From contig JACKAJ010000015.1 of NCBI GenBank assembly GCA_020635135.1, forward strand, positions 310,001 through 374,000: DNA of 64,000 nt, given 5' to 3'. Below are positions 53,844-62,719 of the stretch, piece after piece. The notes under the pieces are model-generated. The model had not been told where the DNA came from. It saw only the letters and a list, made by a program, of their open reading frames with translations, and made no database searches. Numbering within the stretch: the first letter of the stretch is position 1; each line of letters opens with the position of its first letter. The position numbers and the translations under genes are program-made. This stretch comes from Halobacteriovoraceae bacterium (GTDB lineage Bacteria > Bdellovibrionota > Bacteriovoracia > Bacteriovoracales > Bacteriovoracaceae).

Positions 53844-54440
53844 TTATTTTAAGGGCTTTTTCGATGTTTTCAATTTTTTACGTTTTTTTTGTCTCCACTT
53901 ATAGGGATCATAAAAACTATCCACTGCCCAAATTCCAAGTTTTTTCATAAAAGCATTATCAGTTGCTTCCATAAACATTTCTTTGGTAAATTCTCCTGTG
54001 AACTGGGCGTACCAATAAACCACCGCAAATCCATCGCGCACTAACTTCAGATTAATATTCTCATTATTGAGATAAACAACTGCGAGATCTCTCCCGTAGT
54101 GATCACGGTTTTTAATTTTTAAAACGACCTCTTTGCCCTCAACTAGCTGGGATAGGTAATTTTTCGACATTTCCCCTAGCTGAACGAGCTTTTTTCCTTC
54201 TCGTGAATTCTGAAAGGCGACTTGATCCATTTCAGGGGCATCTATATAAAGCAGTCTAACCCTTCTCTCATGTTTGCCGTCTACTACCACGAGGGTATCC
54301 CCATCAATCACCCGTTGAACTGTGCCCTGAACAAATTCAGGCTTTACTGTGAAATAAAAGCTCACAGCAATGAAGGCAAATAAGCCTAAAAGCATTAAAT
54401 ATTGGTAAATTTTACGTTTTTCTAAGAATTTCTTTGCCAT
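53844..54440 (-). CDS. membrane-anchored staphylococcal-nuclease homologue
   Basis: 198 residues: one N-terminal membrane helix (about 12-30), then an SNase (OB-fold) domain. VIDGDTLVV, VRLLYIDAPE (Arg and Glu of the active site) and YGRDLAVVYL (second Arg) keep the three catalytic residues corresponding to Arg35, Glu43 and Arg87. Ca2+-dependent cleavage of DNA/RNA on the periplasmic side is expected. The tail is very basic (KKRKKLKTSKK). Divergent from tgt. Confidence 0.9.
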   Translation of the reverse strand: MAKKFLEKRKIYQYLMLLGLFAFIAVSFYFTVKPEFVQGTVQRVIDGDTLVVVDGKHERRVRLLYIDAPEMDQVAFQNSREGKKLVQLGEMSKNYLSQLVEGKEVVLKIKNRDHYGRDLAVVYLNNENINLKLVRDGFAVVYWYAQFTGEFTKEMFMEATDNAFMKKLGIWAVDSFYDPYKWRQKKRKKLKTSKKPLK

Positions 54441-54476
54441 CGCTGCTCTTTTTTACTATTTCCAGCTTAACTGATT

Positions 54477-55613
54477 ATGACTGAAATTATAAAAGCAAAT
54501 AAAGATTTTTTCCATTTTGAACTGGAACACGTTGATTCTCAATGTGGTGCCCGTGCTGGGAAAATTCACACTCCTCATGGAGAAATTCCAACTCCCATTT
54601 TTATGCCGGTGGGAACTCACGGTACGATTAAGGCCCTCCAGCCTAAAGTCCTCGAAGATCACAATATCCCTATTATTCTCTCAAATACCTATCACTTAGA
54701 GCTCACTCCAGGATCGAGTCTTATTTCCAAGGCCGGTGGGCTTCATAAATATATGGCCTGGCCAAAGGCTATTTTAACCGACTCAGGTGGATTCCAAGTC
54801 TTTTCCCTCAAGGATAAAGTTATCGATGAACAAGGTGTTAAATTTAAAACCCACAAGGGCGTAAATATTGAACTCACTCCCGAAAAATCAATCGAAATTC
54901 AACAAAATCTCGGTTCTGATATTATGATGGCCTTTGATGAGTGTATCCCTTATCCGGCCACTAAAAAATATGCGGAAAACTCTATTGCAAGAACACATCG
55001 CTGGCTCAAAAGATGTATCGACTCTTGGGATAATCCTCGCCAATCACTTTTTGGAATTATCCAAGGATCAACCTTTAATGATTTACGAAAACAATGCGTT
55101 GATGAAGTTTGCTCTCACGATCTTCCAGGTTATGCCATCGGTGGTGTCTCTGTTGGTGAAGGTCCTGATTGGATGGAAAAAATTGTTCACTACACGGCAC
55201 CTCTCATGCCTAAAGATAAACCTCGCTACGTCATGGGTGTAGGAAATCCCGAAGATCTTCTGATGATTTGGGAAAATGGGATAGATATGTCAGATTGTAT
55301 TATTCCTACAAAGTTTGCCCGAGGTGGAACTGTCTTTACTAATCGAGGAAAAATTCGCATTAATCACCAAAACTATCGAAGAGATTTTTTTCCGCTTGAG
55401 CCAAACTGTGAATGCTACACTTGCCAAAATTTCACTCGCTCTTATATCAAACATCTCTTTGATGCCAATGAAATTCTCGGAGCCATTTTAGTTACCACTC
55501 ACAACATTGCGTGGTATGTGAATCTCTCGAAACGCGCTCGGCAGGCTATTTTAGAGAATCGCTTTTTGCAATTTAAAAATGAATTTTTGGATCAGTACCA
55601 AAAAGGCAAATAA
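54477..55613 (+). CDS. tgt: tRNA-guanine transglycosylase
   Basis: Exchanges G34 for preQ1 in tRNAs Asp, Asn, His and Tyr. TDSGGFQVFSL (102-110, base recognition), FDECIPYP, GIIQGST, YAIGGVSVGE and VMGVGNPEDL are canonical; the zinc site CECYTC is in the C-terminal part. 378 residues, full length. The 3' end overlaps the convergent metzincin gene by 63 bases. Confidence 0.96.
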   Translation: MTEIIKANKDFFHFELEHVDSQCGARAGKIHTPHGEIPTPIFMPVGTHGTIKALQPKVLEDHNIPIILSNTYHLELTPGSSLISKAGGLHKYMAWPKAILTDSGGFQVFSLKDKVIDEQGVKFKTHKGVNIELTPEKSIEIQQNLGSDIMMAFDECIPYPATKKYAENSIARTHRWLKRCIDSWDNPRQSLFGIIQGSTFNDLRKQCVDEVCSHDLPGYAIGGVSVGEGPDWMEKIVHYTAPLMPKDKPRYVMGVGNPEDLLMIWENGIDMSDCIIPTKFARGGTVFTNRGKIRINHQNYRRDFFPLEPNCECYTCQNFTRSYIKHLFDANEILGAILVTTHNIAWYVNLSKRARQAILENRFLQFKNEFLDQYQKGK

Positions 55614-56381
55614 GAAAATCGAACTCAAAATTCCAATTAAGAATGAAGAATAGAAATTGTCATCGTCAGCTTTATCTTTTATCGATGTTATAAGCCCACA
55701 ACCATCAATTTTTTTAGGATAAAGATAAGTCATAGCATCCACATCATCTGGTCCTAAGGCAAAGCGCTCCGGTGTTAGTGTATAGTACATGATATTTTCT
55801 TGATTTCTCATGTGACCGATCCCAACAGCATGTCCGATTTCGTGTGCGATAACGACGACTTGCTGAGCATAACTTAGCTCATCAAATTTTGAAGTACTCG
55901 AGCTATTGATCACAATAACAGAACCTAGTAAATTGGTGTCATTGTAATTATTGGGAAGAGTAAATCCGTAAATCCCGCTTCTCGAAGCTGGAAACATCAC
56001 ATCCGAAGTCGAGTTGGAATTGCAGCTAATGACTATTCCCGTAACTTTGGGAATCCACTGGCTTTCATTGGCACTCGTGCACCCTGATTGGCCTGATCCA
56101 CATAATAACCCCGTATTAAAGAGCGCATTTGAGGTTTGGTAGTAGCCACCATTTTTAAGTTTTAATCGACTCGTTGTCACGGTATTCCAATAATCATTGA
56201 TTGCAGGATCAATCATATCGCTTAATTCTGCTTTGGTGAGACCAATATTCGAACAATCCGTATTTGAAGCCACCATGACTTTGACTTCGTCACTGGAAAA
56301 ATAGGCAGCAATATTACTATTAAAAGTCGCCGCCAGTACTGGCATACTCATAAAAAGAATCAAACTAAGGAAGGATTTCAT
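55551..56381 (-). CDS. exported metzincin (matrixin-like) metallopeptidase with C-terminal anchor
   Basis: 276 residues with a signal peptide (to PVLAATF). HEIGHAVGIGH (180-190) is the full metzincin HExxHxxGxxH, and ENIMYY provides the Met-turn (Met198). A C-terminal hydrophobic helix (GILSSIFLFAFLVLI) with a Lys tail anchors it in the membrane, active domain outside. Its last 63 bases, coding this tail, are antisense to the end of tgt. Four Cys suggest two disulfides. It starts 17 bases inside the upstream gene. Confidence 0.9.
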   Translation of the reverse strand: MKSFLSLILFMSMPVLAATFNSNIAAYFSSDEVKVMVASNTDCSNIGLTKAELSDMIDPAINDYWNTVTTSRLKLKNGGYYQTSNALFNTGLLCGSGQSGCTSANESQWIPKVTGIVISCNSNSTSDVMFPASRSGIYGFTLPNNYNDTNLLGSVIVINSSSTSKFDELSYAQQVVVIAHEIGHAVGIGHMRNQENIMYYTLTPERFALGPDDVDAMTYLYPKKIDGCGLITSIKDKADDDNFYSSFLIGILSSIFLFAFLVLIQKFIFKLQKAIL

Positions 56382-57399
56382 CTTTTATTTCTTCTCCTGG
56401 ACTTTCAACAAAATTTTCCGTTGTTTCGGAACTTGCGCTTTTCTTAGTCTCCCAATCAAAAAAATAATTGAGATGAAGAGAATAAGCATAATTTCTTTTT
56501 TCGCTTTCAAAAAGTGAAAACACATGGGTTTTAAAATCAACGGAAAATTTTTTGTGAATAAACTCTAAGGTCAAATCAATAGTATTAAGAATTGAGGTAC
56601 GTACTCGATCAGAAAGATAAAAGGGCTCTATGTTTCCACCATTTTGAACGTTTTCTGTTCCAGTTTTATTTCCTTTGACTGAAAAAAAGAAATTATTAAT
56701 TCCAATATGGGGACGAAACCACGGGGTTGTGTTGTGAACAAAGTCTATCCCAAAACCATAGACATATTTTTTCATCAAGGAATCGCGAGAGTCCTCGGGA
56801 TTAACAAAAAAAACGTTGGGAAGAAAACTCCAGCGCCCGACATTCCCAAATTCTAGAGCCGATTGCACCACGAACTGAGGATCGTAGCCAATTTCTCCCC
56901 CTGTTCCAGAGTCCTGATAAGTTTTGGGAAAAAGACTTATCACTCCAAGCCCAACCATCATCCCCTTCCAACGAGCCTCTGTTTTGAATAGTGATTTTTT
57001 AGAATTATCAAAGAGAAATCCATAGAAAGGTTTATTCGCAGACGGCTCAACTGGTGGGACGGCGGGTAGCTCAACTTCTTCTTGCTCAAGCGGAGCCTCT
57101 TCAATTTTCTCCTCAACCACCTCTTTTTCAACCGGTGCCACGGGATCTTGTTCAGGGAGGGTGCTTGGTCCTTCTTTTTCAACTTTTTCAAGCTCAGCAT
57201 CAAGCCCCTCATTGAGCTCTTGCTTGATTTCTACACGGCTTGGACCTGTGCTATCTTGAGCTTCAATAGTTTCTTCCTCTACTTCCATTTCAATTTGGTC
57301 CTGGCCATCAATTTCCAGGGCCTCATCGTACTCAACATTTTTGTCTGCTTGAGCAAACCCAAGGTTAGTGATAAATAAGAAGAAAAGAATTTTAATCAT
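56365..57399 (-). CDS. putative outer-membrane protein with acidic Pro/Glu linker
   Basis: 344 residues with a signal peptide (ILFFLFITNLGFAQ). A Glu/Pro/Val-rich low-complexity linker (about 20-125) precedes a beta-strand-rich C-terminal domain (KGMMVGLGVISLFPK, YVYGFGIDFVHN, YSLHLNYFFDW) typical of a barrel. The acidic linker plus barrel layout resembles the 20465 gene. Operon with the metzincin, which overlaps its 3' end. Confidence 0.72.
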   Translation of the reverse strand: MIKILFFLFITNLGFAQADKNVEYDEALEIDGQDQIEMEVEEETIEAQDSTGPSRVEIKQELNEGLDAELEKVEKEGPSTLPEQDPVAPVEKEVVEEKIEEAPLEQEEVELPAVPPVEPSANKPFYGFLFDNSKKSLFKTEARWKGMMVGLGVISLFPKTYQDSGTGGEIGYDPQFVVQSALEFGNVGRWSFLPNVFFVNPEDSRDSLMKKYVYGFGIDFVHNTTPWFRPHIGINNFFFSVKGNKTGTENVQNGGNIEPFYLSDRVRTSILNTIDLTLEFIHKKFSVDFKTHVFSLFESEKRNYAYSLHLNYFFDWETKKSASSETTENFVESPGEEIKDEILP

Positions 57400-57504
57400 A
57401 TAGACTATTTTACGAGCTGCACGGATTTTTTACCACGAGGGCAAATTCCAGTAAGCTTAAGCGATGTAAAAAGCCTAGTGAGAACTTTACGACTGGAGTC
57501 AACT

Positions 57505-58623
57505 ATGTTTGAAAAACTAACGATCCCTCAAGAACTTATCCCTTCAGATCCTCGTTTTGGCTGTGGACCTTCACTCATCCCCACTGAGACCCTTAATAAC
57601 CTGGCAAAAACAGGCAATACTCTCTTGGGTACAAGCCATAGAAAATCAGGAGTAAAAAACTTAGTTAAAGAAATTCAAGAAGGCTTAACCCAATACTTTG
57701 AACTTGAGCCTGATCGGCAAGTGATTCTTGGAAACGGTGGGGCCACATTCCTTTGGGATATGATTGGAACGGGGATGGTCAACAAGGCAAGCTTTCATAA
57801 TGTTTGTGGAGAATTCTCAAGCAAGTGGCACAAAGCTCACGCTAATATTCCATGGATTGAAGCTTCAAAAAAAGAAGTGGATTTTGGAGAAGGGATTACG
57901 CCTGAAAAAATCGAAGGCCATGATGTGATCTGCACTACTCTCAATGAAACATCCACAGGTGTTCAAATGACCAGTACTCCGACTTATAATGACGATACAT
58001 TGGTCGCCATGGATGCCACTTCAGGAGCGGGCCAGATTGAAACGAATCTCAAGAACATCGATTTTTATTATTTTTCTCCTCAAAAAGTTTTTGCCTCTGA
58101 AGGTGGACTTTTTGTTGGCTTTATTTCAGAGAAAGCTCGCGAGCGAGTTCTTAAAATTGAAAACGATAAAAATCGCTACAAGCCGATCACAATGAGTTGG
58201 AAGCTTGCCCTAGAGAACTCAGAAAAGAATCAAACTTATAATACCCCTTCGATAAGCACTCTCTTTTTCCTCAATGAATCTGTCAAAGAACTTAATAGAC
58301 TCGGAAGAGCGAAAGTCACTCAGCTTGCACGTGAAAAAGCTGATCACCTCTACCAATGGGCAGAGTCCAAGCCTTATCTTGAAGCTTATGTTCACGATGA
58401 AAAATTTCGTTCGACGGCAGTCGCAACAATTAATGTCGATGAGAAAATTCCCGTTGAAGAACTTACGAAAAAATTGCGAGAGCTCAAAGTGGTTTACGAT
58501 ATCGATGCCTACCGCAAGCTTGGAAAAAACCAATTTCGCATTTCTCTTTTCCACTACGTTACAAAAGAGAATCTTGAAAAACTAACCCAGCTTCTCTCAC
58601 TGGCCATCGAATCACATCTTTAA
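57505..58623 (+). CDS. serC: phosphoserine aminotransferase, mycobacterial-type
   Basis: Transaminates 3-phosphohydroxypyruvate in serine synthesis. The ATG at 57505 has GGAG close upstream; a GTG at 57478 adds residues not in the family. 372 residues. The sequence follows the actinobacterial SerC pattern throughout: RFGCGPSLI, GTSHRKSGVKNLV, VILGNGGATFLWD, NETSTGV, DATSGAG, YYFSPQKVFASEGG with PLP Lys194, and KNQTYNTPSISTLF. The E. coli SerC type is quite different, so this subtype in a Gram-negative is worth noting. Confidence 0.93.
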   Translation: MFEKLTIPQELIPSDPRFGCGPSLIPTETLNNLAKTGNTLLGTSHRKSGVKNLVKEIQEGLTQYFELEPDRQVILGNGGATFLWDMIGTGMVNKASFHNVCGEFSSKWHKAHANIPWIEASKKEVDFGEGITPEKIEGHDVICTTLNETSTGVQMTSTPTYNDDTLVAMDATSGAGQIETNLKNIDFYYFSPQKVFASEGGLFVGFISEKARERVLKIENDKNRYKPITMSWKLALENSEKNQTYNTPSISTLFFLNESVKELNRLGRAKVTQLAREKADHLYQWAESKPYLEAYVHDEKFRSTAVATINVDEKIPVEELTKKLRELKVVYDIDAYRKLGKNQFRISLFHYVTKENLEKLTQLLSLAIESHL

Positions 58624-58636
58624 ACTGTAGACAGAA

Positions 58637-60382
58637 TTATAAGCGAGTGCCCCTTTTCTGGCACTCGCTTAAATAATCTTTATAATACTGCAATTCTTCA
58701 GGTGTTAGCATATTTTCATCCACCAAACACTCTTCTATTCCAATGAAAACTAGCGAGCGAAAACGAAGATAGCCCTTTAAACTTGGATGTTTTTCCACAA
58801 AGGCAATATTCTCATGGCGAATCCCATACTTTCCTTCAAAGTAAAGCCCGGGCTCAATAGAAACAAACTGCCCTTCTCGCATGGGAATGGTACTGCTTGG
58901 AGCTAAGCGAACTCCTGGTTCATGCACGTGAACTCCCACTCCATGCCCAAGTCCATGTTTAAAATCGAGACCTAACCGATACAAAGGCTGCCTTGCCAAC
59001 ATATCGATTCCAGAGCCTAAAGTTCCTTCGGGAAAGACGGCCATTTCAGCCGCTATTTGTGACTTCACTACTAATGTATAGGATTTTTTGATTTCATCAA
59101 AAAGAGGGCCCTGCTTATTAGAATTGGCCAAAAAAGTTCGGGTGGTATCTGTGGCCAATCCCGATTCAAAATAACCACCAGAATCGAGAAGCACCAAATC
59201 TTCTTCAGCGATAAAGCGATCTTCCTTGGGATCACCATAGTGAACGATGGCCCCATTTTCACCAGCTCCACTAATGGTATTAAAACTCTGTTCAACTCCA
59301 CCATGTTTTCGATATTTTTGTGAAGTCATAAAATAGAGATCTTTCTCTGAGATTTGCGCCCCTTTGCTCACTTCCTCTTTTACCCATTGAATAGTCTCAA
59401 ATATGGCCATATTGGCCTTGTTAAATATTCTCTCATACTCGGGAACTTCTACTGCCAGTTTGATGCATTTAATTTTCGAAAGTCCAACGTTACTTAAAAC
59501 TTCGACAGAAGAAAGGCTTTTCAAATTTTGATAATCACTAATCGTTGAAGAGTTTTTATCAAAGTAAACTTTTTTGATGTTATTATTTTTTAAAACGTTT
59601 TCAAGCGCATCTTTAAAATTCTTTTCGTAAAAATAAAAACTTAAACTTTTTTCTTTTAAAGCAGAATCATCGATGGGAACGTCTTGATTGACAAAAATAT
59701 GAAGAGAATCGTGAAGCATCACGGCCTTAGCCAAAAAAGAACTCATAAATGGTAAGTGATAACCCCGACAATTACTGGCCCAAGCAATATCATCAGTCGC
59801 TGATAGAAAAAAAGCTTCTCCCTTATTCACACCCACTCGCTCAATTCTCTCAAGCACGCTCTGACCAATAAGCTTTTCATCCACTTTGAAAACTTTTTTA
59901 GGAGTAAAAAGATTTTGGAAATTAATCCATTGATGGATTTCATCTTGAGAAAGGCTGTGAAAGTGAGGAAAATCTTTTTCAATTTCTTCAAGTTGACCAA
60001 AGGGAACTCGCTCTGCAATCACTCCAAGACGACTTCTTCCAAGAGCCAGGGCCTTGTCCAGGAGGCTTCGGAATATACGCATTTGATTCTCAAGTTTTAC
60101 AACTTCGATATTTTTAGCTGTTACTTGCTGATCTGCTTGAAGGTGATACCGACCATCCACAAACAGGTAAGCTTTTGACTCTCTGCAATCTAAAAGAACA
60201 TCCCCCATGGAACCTGTAAAACCAGAAAAGTAATAACGCAAATTATTCCAATGAGGCACGTATTCACTAATATTTTGATCGAAACTCGGTACATAGAGGC
60301 AATCAATGCTGAGATCTTTCAGCTCACTACAGACTTTTGCAATATTACTTTCAATTTGATCTCTCTTAAGGGAAAATTCCAT
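58637..60382 (-). CDS. Xaa-Pro aminopeptidase (M24B, three-domain type)
   Basis: 581 residues from ATG 60382 (GGAGG nine bases upstream). Two creatinase-like N-terminal domains lead into the pita-bread catalytic domain: VLLDSGGYFESGLATDTTRT (two metal Asp), HGLGHGVGVHVHEPG (metal His), SIEPGLY and GIRHEN (metal Glu). The size and the YYFSGFTGS, DGRYHLQADQQ start match the XPNPEP1/PepP2 class, which cleaves X-Pro peptides. Cytoplasmic. A hairpin overlaps the last codons. Confidence 0.93.
   Translation of the reverse strand: MEFSLKRDQIESNIAKVCSELKDLSIDCLYVPSFDQNISEYVPHWNNLRYYFSGFTGSMGDVLLDCRESKAYLFVDGRYHLQADQQVTAKNIEVVKLENQMRIFRSLLDKALALGRSRLGVIAERVPFGQLEEIEKDFPHFHSLSQDEIHQWINFQNLFTPKKVFKVDEKLIGQSVLERIERVGVNKGEAFFLSATDDIAWASNCRGYHLPFMSSFLAKAVMLHDSLHIFVNQDVPIDDSALKEKSLSFYFYEKNFKDALENVLKNNNIKKVYFDKNSSTISDYQNLKSLSSVEVLSNVGLSKIKCIKLAVEVPEYERIFNKANMAIFETIQWVKEEVSKGAQISEKDLYFMTSQKYRKHGGVEQSFNTISGAGENGAIVHYGDPKEDRFIAEEDLVLLDSGGYFESGLATDTTRTFLANSNKQGPLFDEIKKSYTLVVKSQIAAEMAVFPEGTLGSGIDMLARQPLYRLGLDFKHGLGHGVGVHVHEPGVRLAPSSTIPMREGQFVSIEPGLYFEGKYGIRHENIAFVEKHPSLKGYLRFRSLVFIGIEECLVDENMLTPEELQYYKDYLSECQKRGTRL
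58641..58670. terminator. hairpin overlapping the 3' end of the aminopeptidase gene
   Basis: AAGCGAGTGCC (58641-58651) pairs perfectly with GGCACTCGCTT (58660-58670), 8-base loop. It sits between the convergent serC and M24 genes and partly encodes the C-terminal residues of the latter. T-tracts are lacking on both sides, so terminator function is uncertain. Confidence 0.5.
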
Positions 60383-60445
60383 CAAAAATATCCTCCAGAA
60401 CAGAAAACTTAATCAGTTTTGTATAAATAAAGTATAGGAAATGAG

Positions 60446-61537
60446 ATGGAAAAGCTACACTACGCCGACTACTTACAACTAGAAAAACTACTAAGTGCAC
60501 AAGACTTAGAAAGTGAAAAAAAAGGAAAAAAGGCCCACGATGAGATGCTTTTTATCGTTATCCACCAAGCCTATGAGCTTTGGTTTAAGCAAATCATTTT
60601 TGAAATGGGCTCCATTAAAAATCTTTTTAACAATGAATACCTCGAAGATAAAACCCTCGGTCTTATCAACTCTCGGCTTCAGAGAATCGTTAAAATTCTC
60701 GAACTTCTCAATGACCAAATTCGCATCATTGAAACGATGACACCGCTAGATTTTTTAGACTTCCGCGATCTCTTACAACCTGCTTCCGGATTTCAAAGTC
60801 TCCAATTTCGTCTCTTTGAGGCTCACCTCGGTCTCAAATGGGAAGATCGAAGTCCTGTTGAAAGACAATATTTTAACTCTCGGCTGAGAAAAGAAGAACG
60901 TGCTATTCTCGACAACGTTATTGCGGAAAAAAGTATTCGAGAACTTATCGACTCTTGGCTCTCGCGCCTTCCGTTTCTCGAGTTTTCTAACTACACATTT
61001 TGGGAACACTATCGAACTGCAGTTGAAAATATGCTCAATAGCGATGAGCAATCAATACAAGAAAACCATACTTTGAGTGACCCAGAAAGAGAAATGGAAA
61101 TTAAAAATCTTAAAGCCACTCGTGAGTCTTTCGAGACACTTTTTGATAAAGACAAGTACTCTAAACTTCTCGATAAAAGCGAAGTAAAGTTCTCGAGGAA
61201 GGCCATGCTCGGGGCTATTTTTATTTTTCTTTACGAAGATCACCCGCTCCTACACTTGCCATCCCGAATTTTAAATAGCCTCATTGAAATTGATGAGCTT
61301 ATAATCAAGTGGCGCTACGCTCACGCCTTGATGGCCAAGCGTATGCTCGGTACAAAAATTGGAACCGGAGGATCATCTGGGCACCAATACCTGAAAAAAA
61401 CAGCTCAACGCCACAGTATTTTTAGTGATCTTTTCAACGTTTCAACATTTTTGTTACCAAAATCTCAAGTGCCCGTGCTCCCCGATGAAATAATGGAAAG
61501 ATTAAGCTATCACTTTGATGTGCTTAGAAAGGGATAA
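60446..61537 (+). CDS. kynA: tryptophan 2,3-dioxygenase
   Basis: Heme dioxygenase converting Trp to N-formylkynurenine. HDEMLFIVIHQAYELWFKQ (catalytic-site His40), PASGFQSLQFR (substrate Arg), WRYAHALMAKR (proximal heme His293) and GTKIGTGGSSG (306-312) are all intact. 363 residues, somewhat longer than the Xanthomonas enzyme owing to inserts near 170-210. AGGAAATGAG precedes the ATG. A kynureninase-like gene follows after three bases; no formamidase gene is adjacent. Confidence 0.95.
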   Translation: MEKLHYADYLQLEKLLSAQDLESEKKGKKAHDEMLFIVIHQAYELWFKQIIFEMGSIKNLFNNEYLEDKTLGLINSRLQRIVKILELLNDQIRIIETMTPLDFLDFRDLLQPASGFQSLQFRLFEAHLGLKWEDRSPVERQYFNSRLRKEERAILDNVIAEKSIRELIDSWLSRLPFLEFSNYTFWEHYRTAVENMLNSDEQSIQENHTLSDPEREMEIKNLKATRESFETLFDKDKYSKLLDKSEVKFSRKAMLGAIFIFLYEDHPLLHLPSRILNSLIEIDELIIKWRYAHALMAKRMLGTKIGTGGSSGHQYLKKTAQRHSIFSDLFNVSTFLLPKSQVPVLPDEIMERLSYHFDVLRKG

Positions 61538-61540
61538 CAA

Positions 61541-62719
61541 ATGTACGAACACTTATTTAAAACCACTCTTGAAAATTTAAAAGAAACTCTTCCCTTTCAA
61601 GGTCACTCCCATCACTTATGGCCCGATGTCGCATTCGAAGGGATTAAAGAATATTGGCAAGATTCAACTGGTTTAGTTGACGATAAGTGGGATAAAATAT
61701 TCTCAGAAGTCATCCCCTACTTTCAAAAAACTGTTTGCCAATTATTAAATATGAATAATCCTGAACGCGTGGCCATTGCTCCAAATACACACGAACTTGT
61801 TTTTCGTCTCATTTCTTCATTTGATCTCTGCAAAGATCTCAAAATACTGACAACAAATAGTGAATTTTATTCTTTAGATCGCCAATTACGCCGTCTCGAT
61901 CAACTCGACAATGTCAAAATAGAACGCTTGAACTTAGAGGAAACAAATGGTGATCCCGAAGTCATCATCGATCAACTCCTAAAAACAGCAAATACTTTTA
62001 AGCCCCATTTGCTCGCAATTAGTCAATGCTTTTTCAACACCGGGCATTTTATCCCTGAAGCTTTGTTAGAAAAACTCGTCAAAGGACTCGAACCACAAGT
62101 CACTGTTCTCGTGGATGGTTATCACTCTTTTGCGACTAGAAAATTGCATTTTCAAAACTTACAAGAGCGCATTTATTTTATTGCTGGTGGATACAAATAC
62201 GCCATGGCCGGAGAAGGGATTTGTTTTATGACAGTCCCAACGAACTCCAAACTTGAACCGCTCTATACTGGCTGGATGAGTGAGATTGAAAGACTTGATA
62301 ATATGAGCACGGGAGAAGTCTACTACCCTGAAAATGGTCGTCGCTTTGCTGGTTCTACTTTCGATCCGACTGGGCTCTATCGTTTTAATCACATATGGAG
62401 TCACTTGGATGACAAAGGGATTACTCTTAATAAAATTCACGAATATATTCTTGAACTGCAAAATTATTTTTTAGAAAAACTTTCTAACACCCAAACAGTT
62501 TTATCAAAAGCTAAACTCCACCTCCACTCTCTCGATCACCACGCTCATTTCTTTAGCTTTGAATTTCCCAATAACGAGCAAGCCGCTGAATTTTATAAAT
62601 CTGTGCGAAATAAAAACATCATCGTTGATAAAAGAAAAAACATCGTGCGTTTTGGTTTTGGACTCTACTTAACAACGAAAGCTATTGATCAGCTTTTTTT
62701 GAGGCTAGAAGAGATTTAA
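61541..62719 (+). CDS. kynU: class-V PLP aminotransferase, probable kynureninase
   Basis: 392 residues of the fold-type I class-V family: NPERVAIAPNTHELVFRL, VLVDGYHSFATRKL with the PLP Asp, and AGGYKYAMAGEGI with Schiff-base Lys219. Coupling with tryptophan dioxygenase (three-base gap) argues for kynureninase, which splits kynurenine or 3-hydroxykynurenine into Ala and (hydroxy)anthranilate. The wording around the Lys departs from well-studied kynureninases, so another class-V lyase or desulfurase is possible. It overlaps murD by 38 bases at the 3' end. Confidence 0.75.
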   Translation: MYEHLFKTTLENLKETLPFQGHSHHLWPDVAFEGIKEYWQDSTGLVDDKWDKIFSEVIPYFQKTVCQLLNMNNPERVAIAPNTHELVFRLISSFDLCKDLKILTTNSEFYSLDRQLRRLDQLDNVKIERLNLEETNGDPEVIIDQLLKTANTFKPHLLAISQCFFNTGHFIPEALLEKLVKGLEPQVTVLVDGYHSFATRKLHFQNLQERIYFIAGGYKYAMAGEGICFMTVPTNSKLEPLYTGWMSEIERLDNMSTGEVYYPENGRRFAGSTFDPTGLYRFNHIWSHLDDKGITLNKIHEYILELQNYFLEKLSNTQTVLSKAKLHLHSLDHHAHFFSFEFPNNEQAAEFYKSVRNKNIIVDKRKNIVRFGFGLYLTTKAIDQLFLRLEEI

